A stretch of DNA of 64,000 nt from Shimia sp. R10_1 (GCF_017744095.1 NZ_JAGHQX010000003.1:62001-126000), one strand, 5' to 3'. Counted from the first letter of the stretch, positions 48,273 through 57,103 are shown. Made by a program: numbers and translations. Notes: generated from the letters alone by a model not told the origin.

Positions 48273-49324
48273 TGTTTTTTGCCTCTGACAACTCTGGCCC
48301 TGCCCTCCCCGAAGTCCTCACCGCGCTGTCTGCTGCCAACGAAGGCTACGCCATGGGCTACGGCGCAGATGCGGAAATGGCGGAGGTCACAGCAAAGCTG
48401 CGCGAGATATTTGAGGCACCAGAGGCTGCTGTCTATCTGGTCGCTACAGGCACCACAGCCAACGCACTCGCACTGGCAACCCTTTCAAATCCTTGGGAAA
48501 CCATCTTCTGCTCCCATGTGGCGCATATCCACGAGGATGAGTGCAACGCGCCCGAATTTTACACCGGTGGCGCCAAACTCACCATGGCCAGCGCCAAAGG
48601 TGAGGACAAGATGACCCCTGACAGCCTGCGCACCGCCATCGCGGGCGAAGGCAATCGTGGCGTGCATGGCCCTCAGCGCGGCCCGGTCTCCATCACCCAG
48701 GTGACCGAACGCGGCACTGTTTACACATTGGCCGAACTCACAGCGCTCTGTGATGTGGCCAAATCCTTTGACTGCCCTGTCCATCTGGATGGCGCGCGTT
48801 TTGCCAACGCCATGGTCGCTCTCGGCTGTTCACCCGCAGAAATGACATGGAAAGCAGGCGTCGACGCGGTCAGCTTTGGCGGCACCAAAAACGGCTGTAT
48901 GGGTGTGGAGGCCGTGATCTTCTTTGATCCCAAACACGCCCGCGAATTTGAGCTGCGCCGCAAACGCGGCGGGCACCTCTTCTCCAAACACCGCTATCTC
49001 TCCGCCCAAATGCTCGGTTATCTGAAAGATGACGCCTGGATCACCGCCGCCACCAAAGCCAATGCCAGTGCAGCGCATCTCGCCGGTGGTTTGCGCCAGA
49101 TCGACGGTGTGGAATTCATGCACCCACCGCAGGCCAACATGATCTTTGCTTCCCTGCCCCGCGCCACCCACAAACGCCTCTTCGCCGCAGGCGCCAGCTA
49201 CCACCTCTGGGGCGCAGAGCTGGACGGCGCGGATGACACTGAATTGCTCCCCGCACGACTGGTGTGTGACTGGTCAATTGAACAGGATCAGATCCACAAA
49301 TTCCTGGATCTGGCAGCGGGTTAA
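48272..49324 (+). CDS. ltaE: Threonine aldolase (PLP-dependent)
   Basis: Beta-eliminating-lyase fold; cleaves L-threonine or allo-threonine to glycine and acetaldehyde. Start SDNSGPALPEVL is the family hallmark. The PLP lysine is K206 in SFGGTKNG, preceded by HLDGARFANA. 350 aa, normal. Which threonine isomer is used cannot be read from the sequence. Confidence 0.9.
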   Translation: MFFASDNSGPALPEVLTALSAANEGYAMGYGADAEMAEVTAKLREIFEAPEAAVYLVATGTTANALALATLSNPWETIFCSHVAHIHEDECNAPEFYTGGAKLTMASAKGEDKMTPDSLRTAIAGEGNRGVHGPQRGPVSITQVTERGTVYTLAELTALCDVAKSFDCPVHLDGARFANAMVALGCSPAEMTWKAGVDAVSFGGTKNGCMGVEAVIFFDPKHAREFELRRKRGGHLFSKHRYLSAQMLGYLKDDAWITAATKANASAAHLAGGLRQIDGVEFMHPPQANMIFASLPRATHKRLFAAGASYHLWGAELDGADDTELLPARLVCDWSIEQDQIHKFLDLAAG

Positions 49325-49354
49325 CCGCACTTACGAGACACTCTGCGCCAATAG

Positions 49355-49504
49355 GCGGTCACCATCTGCAATGCGAAAATCACAAAGAAAAACGACGACC
49401 CGGACCTTGTGATGAAGGCCGCCAATTGGTGGATCAAAACACACGAACTCGATTCCTTCGAGCAAGCCGTAAAAGTGCGCGATCTGATCCTGTCTGGCGC
49501 TTAG
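49355..49504 (+). pseudogene. Possible gene remnant (C-terminal fragment)
   Basis: A frame free of stops reads KITKKNDDPDLVMKAANWW then IKTHELDSFEQAVKVRDLILSGA and ends at 49504. It looks like protein (tryptophan pair, UVR-like E-Q-A-x-x-x-R-D pattern) but has no convincing start except ATG 49412. I read it as the tail of a lost gene or a very short protein of about 30 residues. Low certainty. Confidence 0.3.
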
Positions 49505-49583
49505 TGAGCATCAAATCAAACGATAGGAACCAGAGATATAAAGGCAGTCGCATCAGATCATGTGATTTGGTATGTTGCAACTT

Positions 49584-50204
49584 ATGAGAAAGTACGGCCG
49601 CACCTACCATCTACCCAATTCGCCTGGCTCCACCAGTGATGACAAAATCATGTCGTCGCTAGAGCGCCTGAAGGTCTCAGATCTCGTGATCACCGAAAAG
49701 ATGGATGGCGAAAACACCACCATTCATAGCGGGGGTACTCATGCCCGTAGTCCTGACAGCAAGTACCATCCTTCGCGCGATTGGTTGCAAGCTTTTGCCG
49801 CAGGGATCTCATTCCAATTGGCACCAAACGAACGCATCGTTGGCGAGAACCTGTATGCGAAGCACTCTATCGCCTACACGGAATTATCATCCTACTTTCT
49901 GGGGTTTGCGCTCATTATTGACAACGAAATCCAAAGCTGGAGCGACACGCTGAGCCGGTTCTCGGACTTGGGTATCGACCCTGTTAAAACGCTTTATCGC
50001 GGTCCATTTTCCGACGGTCTTTTTGAAGTGGTTGCGCAAAATTTGGATCAGGAAACACAAGAAGGGTTTGTGGTTCGTACAGCCAGCGCATTTCTAGAAA
50101 GCCAAATGCCAACAAACATGGGCAAATATGTCAGGGCGGGGCACGTCCAAAGTGAAATTCACTGGACCAAAGCTGAGATGGTTCCAAACCGCTTGAAAAG
50201 CTGA
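49584..50204 (+). CDS. Stand-alone RNA ligase family protein
   Basis: Small nucleotidyltransferase of the RNA_ligase type. Motif I is EKMDGEN with the lysine to be adenylated at K39. Motif Ia/III-like GENLYAKHSI is at 87-96, motif IV EGFVVRT at 160-166 and motif V KYVR at 181-184. 206 aa, so it is the catalytic core only, without an added domain. ATG 49572 four codons earlier is also possible; the family start is nearer M-x-K-Y-x-R-T. No kinase, phosphatase or toxin partner is adjacent. The region is AT-richer than the core genes, suggesting transfer. It may repair cleaved RNA; target unknown. Confidence 0.8.
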   Translation: MRKYGRTYHLPNSPGSTSDDKIMSSLERLKVSDLVITEKMDGENTTIHSGGTHARSPDSKYHPSRDWLQAFAAGISFQLAPNERIVGENLYAKHSIAYTELSSYFLGFALIIDNEIQSWSDTLSRFSDLGIDPVKTLYRGPFSDGLFEVVAQNLDQETQEGFVVRTASAFLESQMPTNMGKYVRAGHVQSEIHWTKAEMVPNRLKS

Positions 50205-50305
50205 CCTTTTTCGAATTGTACGTCTATATGTTCCTAAATAGCTCATGCGCCCCCCTTGGCGCTGCTCTTGAATGTCTTATGAAGAGGGATCAAATCACCC
50301 CCACA

Positions 50306-50335
50306 TTGACAAAATGACATCAAAACCCTATTTTG
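50306..50335 (+). promoter_or_regulatory. Sigma-70-type promoter and operator candidate of the RHH-Fic pair
   Basis: TTGACA (50306-50311), 17-base spacer, TATTTT (50329-50334). Overlapping it is the inverted repeat CAAAA-CCCTA-TTTTG at 50321-50335 and a direct repeat of TGACA. This fits autorepression by the RHH protein encoded next. Confidence 0.6.
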
Positions 50336-50361
50336 AATTCACTTCTAATAGGAGCACTCCC

Positions 50362-50691
50362 ATGTCTGTTCAAATGTCTTTGCGTGTTGATCCAACTCTC
50401 AAGTCTCATCTCGCCAAACTGGCAGAGCTGCGCAAGATGACCGTCAACAAGCTCATTGTGCAGGCGCTGGATCAGTTTGTCGCAAAGGAATCTCACGCCT
50501 TGGAAGCGGAGCTAGAAGCCTCGCTGGCACAACTGCGCCAATACCGCGCCGCTGATCCGAATTTTGAGCAAGCGATCGACGCTGTGGTTTCTGCGGAATT
50601 GTCTACCAAGGAAGATCCGGCCCAAGGAGAGATCCTGACCGAAGAGCCGCAAGAGGCCACATCGCTTGTGCGTGGGCTGCTCGGTGCCTGA
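50362..50691 (+). CDS. Ribbon-helix-helix antitoxin-like protein
   Basis: 109 aa. Residues 3-40 form an RHH DNA-binding unit: strand MSLRVDP, helix LKSHLAKLAELRK, then MTVNKLIVQALDQFV. An acidic helical C-terminal part (ELEASLAQLRQYR, later TEEPQEATSLVRGLLGA) is likely to contact the toxin. Perfect AGGAG precedes ATG 50362. It overlaps the fic gene by about eight bases, a typical toxin-antitoxin layout. I see no clear S/T-x-x-x-E-G/N inhibitory helix, so inhibition may work differently from FicA. Confidence 0.8.
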   Translation: MSVQMSLRVDPTLKSHLAKLAELRKMTVNKLIVQALDQFVAKESHALEAELEASLAQLRQYRAADPNFEQAIDAVVSAELSTKEDPAQGEILTEEPQEATSLVRGLLGA

Positions 50692-51316
50692 TTGGGACGC
50701 TGACAGCGACCAACTGACACAAAACCTCAAATCTGCCTATCGTGCGTCGCGTGACGCGGCTTTCGCGCGCGAACGGCCAACCCTGCGGATGGCGCAGGAA
50801 TGGCATGCCACAACACTGAAAGACCTCACCGTTCCCGCTGACGTTCTGTCGCAACTTTCGGTCACAGCGGACACTATCACCGGGCGCTTTCGAGGGGAAC
50901 CTGGGCTGGAACATTGTGAGGTTGGCATTGGTGTCCATCGCGGCACCCTAGCCTTTCTGGTGGCCGAAGAGCTGGCCCGTTTTGAAGAGCGCGTCCAAAG
51001 CGCAACCGCAGCTCTGGATGCGATCATTCCTCAGGGCGACGCGCCCGCCACCGCCGATCTGCTCAACGCGGTGATCGAGCTCTGCGCTTGGGTGCATGCC
51101 GAATGGGTGCGCATTCATCCCTTTGCAAACGGCAACGGGCGCACCGCGCGGATCTGGAGCGGCTTCATTGCCATGCGCTATGGTCTGCCGCCCTTTGTCA
51201 GACTGAGACCACGCCCAGATGACGGCTATGGCGCTGCATGCAACGCCGCCATGACTGGCGACTGGGCCCCAACTGCCGAAGTCTTCCGCCGCATGTATCT
51301 GAACGCGATTTCCTGA
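50684..51316 (+). CDS. Fic-domain protein (probable AMPylating toxin)
   Basis: Fic core motif HPFANGNGRTAR at residues 145-156 with catalytic H145 and all residues of HPFx(D/E/N)GNGRxxR kept except the acidic metal position, which is N149. The preceding helices are LLNAVIELCAWVHAEWVRI. 210 aa. The likely start is GTG 50684; GTG 50672 and TTG 50666 lie upstream in frame. Transfers AMP or a related group to a target protein. N-terminal helical part may carry self-control (GRFRGEPG), not certain. Paired with the RHH gene. Confidence 0.82.
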   Translation: MPDWDADSDQLTQNLKSAYRASRDAAFARERPTLRMAQEWHATTLKDLTVPADVLSQLSVTADTITGRFRGEPGLEHCEVGIGVHRGTLAFLVAEELARFEERVQSATAALDAIIPQGDAPATADLLNAVIELCAWVHAEWVRIHPFANGNGRTARIWSGFIAMRYGLPPFVRLRPRPDDGYGAACNAAMTGDWAPTAEVFRRMYLNAIS

Positions 51317-51348
51317 ACCGCTCGAAGCAAACGCCTCCCTGTTCAGGA

Positions 51349-51708
51349 CTAAGCCTGCGCGCGATCCGCCTTAATGTCCGCATGCGCGCTGCTCGCCCAT
51401 TCAATCACCGGCAACATCAGCTTCAGCAAAGTCCGCCCCCGCTCAGTCAGCCCATAGCTTACTTTTGGTGGCGACGTCGGGAACACTTCACGTGTCAGAT
51501 ACCCTTCTGCTTCCAATTTACGCAATGTGCTCGTCAATACCCGCTGCGTGATGTCACCCAGCAAGCGCTTGATCTCGTTAAACCGTTTGTCTCCGTCTTC
51601 CAGAACACAAAAAATCAGGATCGACCACTTGTCGCCCACCCGGTCCAGAACATCCCGGATCGGACAATTCTCTGCATCCTTCTTCTCCAGCACAGTTACT
51701 CTGACCAT
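51349..51708 (-). CDS. HxlR-family transcriptional regulator
   Basis: 119 aa from ATG 51708, with AGGAG six bases before it. The winged-helix core is CPIRDVLDRVGDKWSILIF, then RFNEIKRLLGDITQRVLTSTLRKLEAEGYLTRE. An N-terminal cysteine (near residue 14) is where several HxlR proteins sense oxidants or electrophiles. Divergent from a SnoaL-like gene, with a palindrome in between that is probably its operator. Confidence 0.9.
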   Translation of the reverse strand: MVRVTVLEKKDAENCPIRDVLDRVGDKWSILIFCVLEDGDKRFNEIKRLLGDITQRVLTSTLRKLEAEGYLTREVFPTSPPKVSYGLTERGRTLLKLMLPVIEWASSAHADIKADRAQA

Positions 51709-51741
51709 ACCTAAGCTCCTAAAAGTGCGTTCTTGCGCGTT

Positions 51742-51758
51742 GGTATACAATTGATACC
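51742..51758. promoter_or_regulatory. Palindromic operator, probably for the HxlR regulator
   Basis: GGTAT-ACAATTG-ATACC, in the middle of the 85-base gap between two divergent genes. HxlR-type repressors bind GTAT/ATAC palindromes of this kind around CAATTG centres. Confidence 0.65.
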
Positions 51759-51793
51759 TAAGTGCAGCAAGCAACAAACTCGGGAATCACCTC

Positions 51794-52276
51794 ATGAAAC
51801 TGCTGTCCTCATTCATCGCCGCACTCGCGCTGGCGCTCTTTTCCACAACTGCAGGAGCTGACGACATGTCTGACAACAAGAAAAACCTGATGAACTTCTA
51901 CGCCGCCTTTTCCGAAGGCGATCTGGACGCCCTGGACAAAGTGCTGATCGAAGATTGGGTCACCTATGACGCCAACCCAGGTCAGGGCGCAGGCCGTCAG
52001 GGTCTGAAAGACTTCATCCCTCTGGTCGCCGCGTCTTTCTCTGATTTTGAATGGAAAGTCGAAGAGCTGATCGAAGAAGGCAATGTGATCGTGGCGCGCT
52101 CCACCTTCTCCGGCACCCATTCCGGCGAATTCATGGGCCACGCGGCAACCGGCAAACCCTTCACCGCCAAAGCAATCGACGTGCACCATTTCAACGACGA
52201 GGGCATGGTCACCCACACCTATCACCTCGAAGACTGGATCGCAGTTCTGGCACAGATCGGCGCATTGGATCACTGA
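51794..52276 (+). CDS. Exported SnoaL-like (NTF2-fold) protein
   Basis: A signal peptide (FIAALALALFSTTAGADD) is followed by a SnoaL/ester-cyclase type domain: NLMNFYAAFSEGDLDALDKVLIEDWVTYDANPGQ, SFSDFEWKVEELIEEGNVIVARSTF, HHFNDEGMVTHTYHLEDW. 160 aa. Divergent from and probably controlled by the HxlR regulator. Such pairs often respond to toxic small molecules, but the ligand is unknown. Terminator follows. Confidence 0.82.
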   Translation: MKLLSSFIAALALALFSTTAGADDMSDNKKNLMNFYAAFSEGDLDALDKVLIEDWVTYDANPGQGAGRQGLKDFIPLVAASFSDFEWKVEELIEEGNVIVARSTFSGTHSGEFMGHAATGKPFTAKAIDVHHFNDEGMVTHTYHLEDWIAVLAQIGALDH

Positions 52277-52294
52277 GCCACGCCCACCAAACAA

Positions 52295-52328
52295 AAACAC
52301 CCGCAGCGCGCTGGCACTGCGGGGGTTT
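52295..52328 (+). terminator. Terminator after the SnoaL-like gene
   Basis: 12-bp stem AAACACCCGCAG/CTGCGGGGGTTT (one mismatch), 10-base loop, followed by CTTTT. Confidence 0.85.
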
Positions 52329-52349
52329 CTTTTGAACCGGACCAATGTA

Positions 52350-53162
52350 TCAGCCAGCGGCCTCTACCGTCTTGCGCACCTCAGCAGCGACCGCTGCTGC
52401 ATGGGAAATCGCGCCCATATGTCCAGCCCCGGCCACGGTCACCCGCCGCCCGTTCTGCACCTGCGCAGCCACGTAATCACAAGCCGGCTTCATGATGGCA
52501 GGCGACAACGCCCCATCCATCACCACAACAGGCACCTCAATCTGCCCCAAACGCGGCATGATATCTCCCAGATCATGCAGAACATCCTGCTGACTGGCGA
52601 TGACAAACGGCATCAATGCTACAAACTGCGCCCGCATCTCTGCAGGCAAAGCCGACCAGGGGCGCCCATCTCCCCATTCTTCGACAAACAGCTGGACCGA
52701 GCTCTCTGAATCTCCCGCTTCATAGTGAGCAAAGACCCGCTCCATATGCGCGTGGTTCTTCGCAACCTCCTCAGGAGCCTTCTCCTGCGCCCCCAGCATG
52801 GTCACCGGCTCATAGAGCGACAGCGAGCGCACCAGATCAGGCCGCAACAGCGCCAGCCGCAACCCCAAGAGCCCGCCATAGCTGTGGCCAATCACATCCA
52901 CAGGTTCGGTGATCTGATCAAGAATGGCATCCAGCATCCACTGCCCGGTGGGCACATCCGCGCGATAAGGCACGCTACGCCCATGCCCCGGCATATCCGG
53001 TGCCTCAAGGGTCAGCAGGTCATTCAGCGCCGCCGCAATACCGCGAAACGCACCCGAATGCCCAAGGTTGCAATGCAGCGCCAGCGCTCGGCGCGGCCCC
53101 TCCCCCAGAACACGCCAGTGAATGCCGTGCCCAGCAGCCTGCGTTTTGTCGTCCAGTGCCAT
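52350..53162 (-). CDS. Alpha/beta hydrolase
   Basis: 270 aa. Oxyanion region ALHCNLGHSGAF, nucleophile elbow GHSYGG (S about 93), and the catalytic histidine in AGAGHMGAISH. Cap domain in the middle. The fold is clear but substrate is not; related to 3-oxoadipate enol-lactonase and haloperoxidase-like esterases. It lies three bases after the isomerase gene and is probably co-transcribed with it. Confidence 0.85.
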   Translation of the reverse strand: MALDDKTQAAGHGIHWRVLGEGPRRALALHCNLGHSGAFRGIAAALNDLLTLEAPDMPGHGRSVPYRADVPTGQWMLDAILDQITEPVDVIGHSYGGLLGLRLALLRPDLVRSLSLYEPVTMLGAQEKAPEEVAKNHAHMERVFAHYEAGDSESSVQLFVEEWGDGRPWSALPAEMRAQFVALMPFVIASQQDVLHDLGDIMPRLGQIEVPVVVMDGALSPAIMKPACDYVAAQVQNGRRVTVAGAGHMGAISHAAAVAAEVRKTVEAAG

Positions 53163-53165
53163 CGC

Positions 53166-53765
53166 TTACAACTTGCCCGCCAGATGCAGATCCAGATCTT
53201 CCAACCGATCCTGCCCCCAGAACCGCGCCCCATCGTCGGTGTTGTAAAACGGCGCGCCAAAGGCCCCGGCTTCCACCGCTTCCTCCAGATTGCGCGCATA
53301 GGTTTCCGCGCCCACCAGCAACCCGCTGTCGGCCAGCGCCGGATCAAATCCCGCCGCACTCAGGCAGTCGCGGATCACATCATCCTGCGCGATGTCTTTT
53401 TCTTCGGCCCAGCACGCGCGGGTGAACCCATGCGCCAAAGCGCCCAGATCGCCCCCACCGGCGTTCTGCGCCGCAATGAACGCATAAGAGGACGGTGCCA
53501 TATTGGTGGGCCAATGCGCCGGTTTCAGATTGAACGCCATGCCCAGTTTCTTGGCCTGCCGCACCAACTCCTGCGCGCGATACTCCTGACGGCTCACATG
53601 CCGATCCTTGGGCGCGGTGCCCCCCGTGCGGCTGAACAGCCCCATGATATCGAGCGGCTTATAGACAATCTCCGCCCCATGTTTGGCCGCCACTTCCTCA
53701 AGTCGCGTGCCCGCCAGATAGGTATAGGGAGAAATTGTCGAGAAATAATACGTGATTGTGGTCAT
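53166..53765 (-). CDS. 2-hydroxychromene-2-carboxylate isomerase-like DsbA-fold protein
   Basis: Thioredoxin fold of the kappa-class GST/HCCA isomerase type: start ITYYFSTISPYTYLAG (catalytic serine in S-P-Y), then NLKPAHWPTN, and C-terminal GAFGAPFYNTDDGARFWGQDRLEDL. About 199 aa from ATG 53765. It needs glutathione as cofactor in relatives. Together with the hydrolase it could act in aromatic compound breakdown; this is inference. Confidence 0.87.
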   Translation of the reverse strand: MTTITYYFSTISPYTYLAGTRLEEVAAKHGAEIVYKPLDIMGLFSRTGGTAPKDRHVSRQEYRAQELVRQAKKLGMAFNLKPAHWPTNMAPSSYAFIAAQNAGGGDLGALAHGFTRACWAEEKDIAQDDVIRDCLSAAGFDPALADSGLLVGAETYARNLEEAVEAGAFGAPFYNTDDGARFWGQDRLEDLDLHLAGKL

Positions 53766-53872
53766 TTGCGCCTCACTATCCATCTGCATCGCTTTGCGAG
53801 ACGTTAGGGCCATGTTAAGCGGAGTGCAATGTCACGAATCTGTCACCAAAGCCACCTAGGGACCTCCGCGCT

Positions 53873-54889
53873 ATGGCCACCATTCTTGAACCCAAACTGA
53901 TCACAGGCAATGCCAATAAGCCATTGGCCACCGCCATCGCGCGGCGCATGTCCATGCACCGTGGTGTCTCCACAGAGCTGGTCAATGCGCGTGTCGAGCG
54001 CTTCAACGATGCGGAAATCTTCGTTGAAGTCTACGACAACGTGCGCGGCGAGGACATGTTCATCATCCAGTCCACGTCCAATCCAGCCAACGACAACCTG
54101 ATGGAGCTGCTGATCATGGCCGACGCCCTGCGCCGCTCCTCGGCCAGCCGCATCACCGCTGTGATCCCGTATTTCGGCTACGCCCGTCAGGACCGCCGCA
54201 CCAAGGCCCGCACCCCGATCACCGCAAAACTGGTCGCCAATATGATGGTTGAGGCTGGCATCGAGCGCATCCTCACCATGGATCTGCACGCCGCACAGAT
54301 TCAGGGCTTCTTCGACATCCCGGTGGACAACCTCTACGCCTCCCCGATCTTTGCGCTGGATATCAAAGCCCAGTTCAAAGACACCCTCTCTGACGTCATG
54401 GTGATCTCCCCTGACGTGGGTGGTGTGGCCCGCGCGCGTGAGCTCGCCAAGCGCATCAACGCCCCGCTCGCCATCGTCGACAAGCGCCGCGAAAAGCCCG
54501 GCGAAGTCGCCGAGATGACCGTGATCGGCAACGTCGAAGGCAAGAAATGTATCATCGTCGATGACATCTGCGACACCGCAGGCACGCTCTGCAAAGCCGC
54601 CGAAGTGCTGCTGGAACATGGCGCCACCGAGGTGCACAGCTACATCTCCCACGGCGTGCTCTCCGGCCCAGCGATTGAGCGCATCACCAACTCCGTGATG
54701 AAGTCCCTCGTGATCACCGACAGCATCGCCCCAACCGAGGCCGTGAAAGGCGCCAGCAACATCCGCATCGTGCCAACCGCCCCGATGTTTGCCCAAGCGA
54801 TCATGAACACCGCTGCAGGCACCTCCGTCAGCTCACTCTTTGAGACCGAGACTCTGGAGCCCGCCTATGAGGGTCTGTTCAAGGCCTGA
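53873..54889 (+). CDS. prs: Ribose-phosphate pyrophosphokinase
   Basis: Makes PRPP for nucleotide, histidine and tryptophan synthesis. Conserved blocks: [26 protein letters not shown] at the N-terminus, [10 protein letters not shown] (ATP loop), [10 protein letters not shown] and the PRPP loop [13 protein letters not shown] near residue 227. 338 aa; the N-terminal [18 protein letters not shown] stretch is slightly longer than in enterobacteria. Strong terminator follows. Confidence 0.97.
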   Translation: MATILEPKLITGNANKPLATAIARRMSMHRGVSTELVNARVERFNDAEIFVEVYDNVRGEDMFIIQSTSNPANDNLMELLIMADALRRSSASRITAVIPYFGYARQDRRTKARTPITAKLVANMMVEAGIERILTMDLHAAQIQGFFDIPVDNLYASPIFALDIKAQFKDTLSDVMVISPDVGGVARARELAKRINAPLAIVDKRREKPGEVAEMTVIGNVEGKKCIIVDDICDTAGTLCKAAEVLLEHGATEVHSYISHGVLSGPAIERITNSVMKSLVITDSIAPTEAVKGASNIRIVPTAPMFAQAIMNTAAGTSVSSLFETETLEPAYEGLFKA

Positions 54890-54914
54890 TCTGAGGCGAA
54901 AGCGTTAGAATAGA

Positions 54915-54944
54915 GAAAGCCCCGGCGGATGCGTCGGGGCTTTC
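54915..54944 (+). terminator. prs terminator
   Basis: Perfect 10-bp stem GAAAGCCCCG/CGGGGCTTTC with 10-base loop, followed by TTGCTT. It marks the right border of prs; the foreign cassette starts 12 bases later. Confidence 0.9.
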
Positions 54945-54955
54945 TTGCTTAAAAG

Positions 54956-55654
54956 TCAGATCTTACCATTTGATCGTGGCACAGGTTTCCCATCACCATC
55001 GAAACAATTTCTTGCGGTGCCACTAAATTCACTAATAAACCGGTTACACATCTGTGGATGATCGGCAAATACTGTCATCCAAACTGAGAAAAATCCCTTT
55101 TCAGACGCGATTATCACGATCTGTTCTTCCAAAAGCGATAATACCTCTGCCTTTCCAAGAAATCTCTCATAGTGACCCAATTGAACTTGCGCAATGTCCC
55201 AAGTATCAGAGCGATGATCTGCGCGTTTGTCACGGGCGCTAGGGCGCTCTTTACCGCTTGGATGTCGCAACAGTTTTACCAGAGAAACCAAGTTATTCAT
55301 CAAAGTAACTTGCTCTGGAGATAGATTTGGAGAGATCGTAACAAAACCTCCAGAACAATACGCTAAGCCAAGAAAGGTATTGTCTAAATCAGGAAAAGCC
55401 GTCTCACTGAGAACTACAGCAGATGCGCCTTTGTTACTATTACAACTCTTGCAACTAAGCAAAAAATTGTTCCAAGAAAACTGTAAACTAGGAACCTTAG
55501 ACTTTGGCTGCACATGCTCTATTTCTGGAGCGTGACGAACTGGTTGTTCGCAGTAACTACAGTAGGGGCCAATCCTCGCGACTAGGTCATCTAGAGCTTT
55601 TGCGTATGGTCTATATTGGATATGAGGTGCTGCCCCTTTCGCGATTGGCCTCAT
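54956..55654 (-). CDS. ptuB: HNH endonuclease, PtuB-like (Septu defence)
   Basis: 232 aa. The HNH core is C32-x-x-C35 (YCSYC), IEHVQPKSK with H47, W-N-N (N62) and C68-x-x-C71 in SCKSCNSNKG, the TIGR02646/PtuB arrangement with a structural zinc. Start ATG overlaps the ATPase stop by four bases, so the two products are made together. In Septu systems the ATPase and the HNH protein form a complex that degrades phage DNA. Codon use and AT content differ from prs and from the ABC-F gene, pointing to transfer. The symbol is given by family role, not by a database match. Confidence 0.82.
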   Translation of the reverse strand: MRPIAKGAAPHIQYRPYAKALDDLVARIGPYCSYCEQPVRHAPEIEHVQPKSKVPSLQFSWNNFLLSCKSCNSNKGASAVVLSETAFPDLDNTFLGLAYCSGGFVTISPNLSPEQVTLMNNLVSLVKLLRHPSGKERPSARDKRADHRSDTWDIAQVQLGHYERFLGKAEVLSLLEEQIVIIASEKGFFSVWMTVFADHPQMCNRFISEFSGTARNCFDGDGKPVPRSNGKI

Positions 55655-56955
55655 TCTTTCCCCTGCTTGACACTACTTATGCGCTCCATTTTCATCATGG
55701 CTTCGAGCGCAGGATCTTGGAACCCTCGCTCCATGGCATCAAGTTCCTCTTCAAGTGCTTCTCGTTCATCTGGATCATGGCACTCAGCTAAACGAGCTAC
55801 TTTTGAAAGGTAAGCGCCAGCGCTTTCTCTTTTGTTTACGTAGCCCATCGACCGATCTCTTTCTTCAACCCCCTGAACATCAGTTATGATATCAACAATC
55901 GGCATGCTATAGACACGATCATCAAACTCCATCTCATCAAGGTCCAGCATAACGCCTTCCGATATCGACTGGATAACAAATGGCGAATGACTTGATACGA
56001 CAAATTGCATCTCGGGAAATGCCTCAAGCAGAGCCGGAACAATCTTTTTCTGCCACGTTGGGTGTAGATGCAGATCGATCTCGTCTATTAGTATTATACC
56101 ACGCGCGGATCTTACCGCTTCGGCTCCAAGATGCGGGTTCAAGATAATAGCCTTAAATGCAATATCCCCCACCATAGAAAGGATATTCCGTTGACCATGT
56201 GATAGATTTTCGTATGCCACAGTTCGACGCTCGTCCACGAACTCGACCTCAAGTCTTTCGCGGGATGGAGAGTATCCAACTTTTACATTCGCCTCAAAAC
56301 AAGCTTCGACTGCCCCTCGCCAAGCCGCAAGCGAAGGAGAAGACTCCCCCGTTTCAAACTCACCCAAACGCATTCTCCTCAACCAGTCCAACAGGTCTTC
56401 TGAAGAAACACTTGGTTCGTGACTATTTCGGTAAGCATCAAAACGAGAAGGGCGGTGTTTTCTTTTTCTCAGATAAAACAACTCCCAGAGTCGGTTAGCG
56501 CCATAGTAAGACAGTAGCGGCAAATCAGGATCATCTCCTGCAACTACAGACTGATAAGCTTTTTCGGAGATTGATGATAAATCTCTGGCTTCCTTAGTAG
56601 TAGTGCGGCCACGGATGCTCCCAAGTTCTCGTGCCCAACTCAGCTTGTGATAATCACCGGTCAAAGGATCAGGTAACCGCCCCTCTGCCTCGACCCGTAT
56701 AGGGAACGCTTTTGTAAAATCAGGCTTTCCACCGAAATCCCTTTCAAACTCGTGTGCTTCCCTCTTGTGAAGGTGACGGGCATCCGCAACGGGAATGCCC
56801 AGAAGGAAAGAACCGAAAGCAACGGAAAGTGCATCAAGTATGCTTGTCTTACCAGTGCCGTTCTTGCCCACGATCAGAGTCAACCGAGAATTTAACGGTT
56901 GATCAAAATTCGCAAACCCTCGAAAGTTTTTCAGGATAAGTCGGTCGATCTGCAT
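55651..56955 (-). CDS. ptuA: AAA/ABC-type ATPase, PtuA-like (Septu defence)
   Basis: 434 aa. Walker A GKNGTGKTS at residues 30-38 after the LILKNFRGFANF start, ABC-like signature LSHGQRN at 251-257, Walker B GIILIDEIDLHLHP around 287-299 and switch histidine in SSHSPFV (H323). This layout of a RecF/OLD-like ATPase without a Toprim domain, coupled to an HNH gene, is the Septu type I design. ABC-type head domains with a short inserted helical region explain the size. It shares a low-GC region with the HNH gene. OLD-family or Gabija ATPases are excluded by the missing Toprim domain. Confidence 0.85.
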   Translation of the reverse strand: MQIDRLILKNFRGFANFDQPLNSRLTLIVGKNGTGKTSILDALSVAFGSFLLGIPVADARHLHKREAHEFERDFGGKPDFTKAFPIRVEAEGRLPDPLTGDYHKLSWARELGSIRGRTTTKEARDLSSISEKAYQSVVAGDDPDLPLLSYYGANRLWELFYLRKRKHRPSRFDAYRNSHEPSVSSEDLLDWLRRMRLGEFETGESSPSLAAWRGAVEACFEANVKVGYSPSRERLEVEFVDERRTVAYENLSHGQRNILSMVGDIAFKAIILNPHLGAEAVRSARGIILIDEIDLHLHPTWQKKIVPALLEAFPEMQFVVSSHSPFVIQSISEGVMLDLDEMEFDDRVYSMPIVDIITDVQGVEERDRSMGYVNKRESAGAYLSKVARLAECHDPDEREALEEELDAMERGFQDPALEAMMKMERISSVKQGKE

Positions 56956-57103
56956 TCTATTGCGTCCCTGAATTCGAAGAACTGCACAGTCCCAAAATTT
57001 CGTACGCAGCCAGAGCTATCATTCGAATAAAATCGAGGCAACCTTCACCAACTCCCTACCCCACCGTCCCGACGCAACATATTCAAAAAATGCAGACCTC
57101 CGC

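Noticed and set aside
53843..54796. A 317-codon histidine/glycine-rich frame antisense to prs
   Set aside because: Composition is that of an antisense artefact and prs is unmistakable.
54956..56955. Reading the ATPase/HNH pair as part of a retron
   Set aside because: No reverse transcriptase gene is present between prs and the ABC-F gene, and the flanks are core genes.
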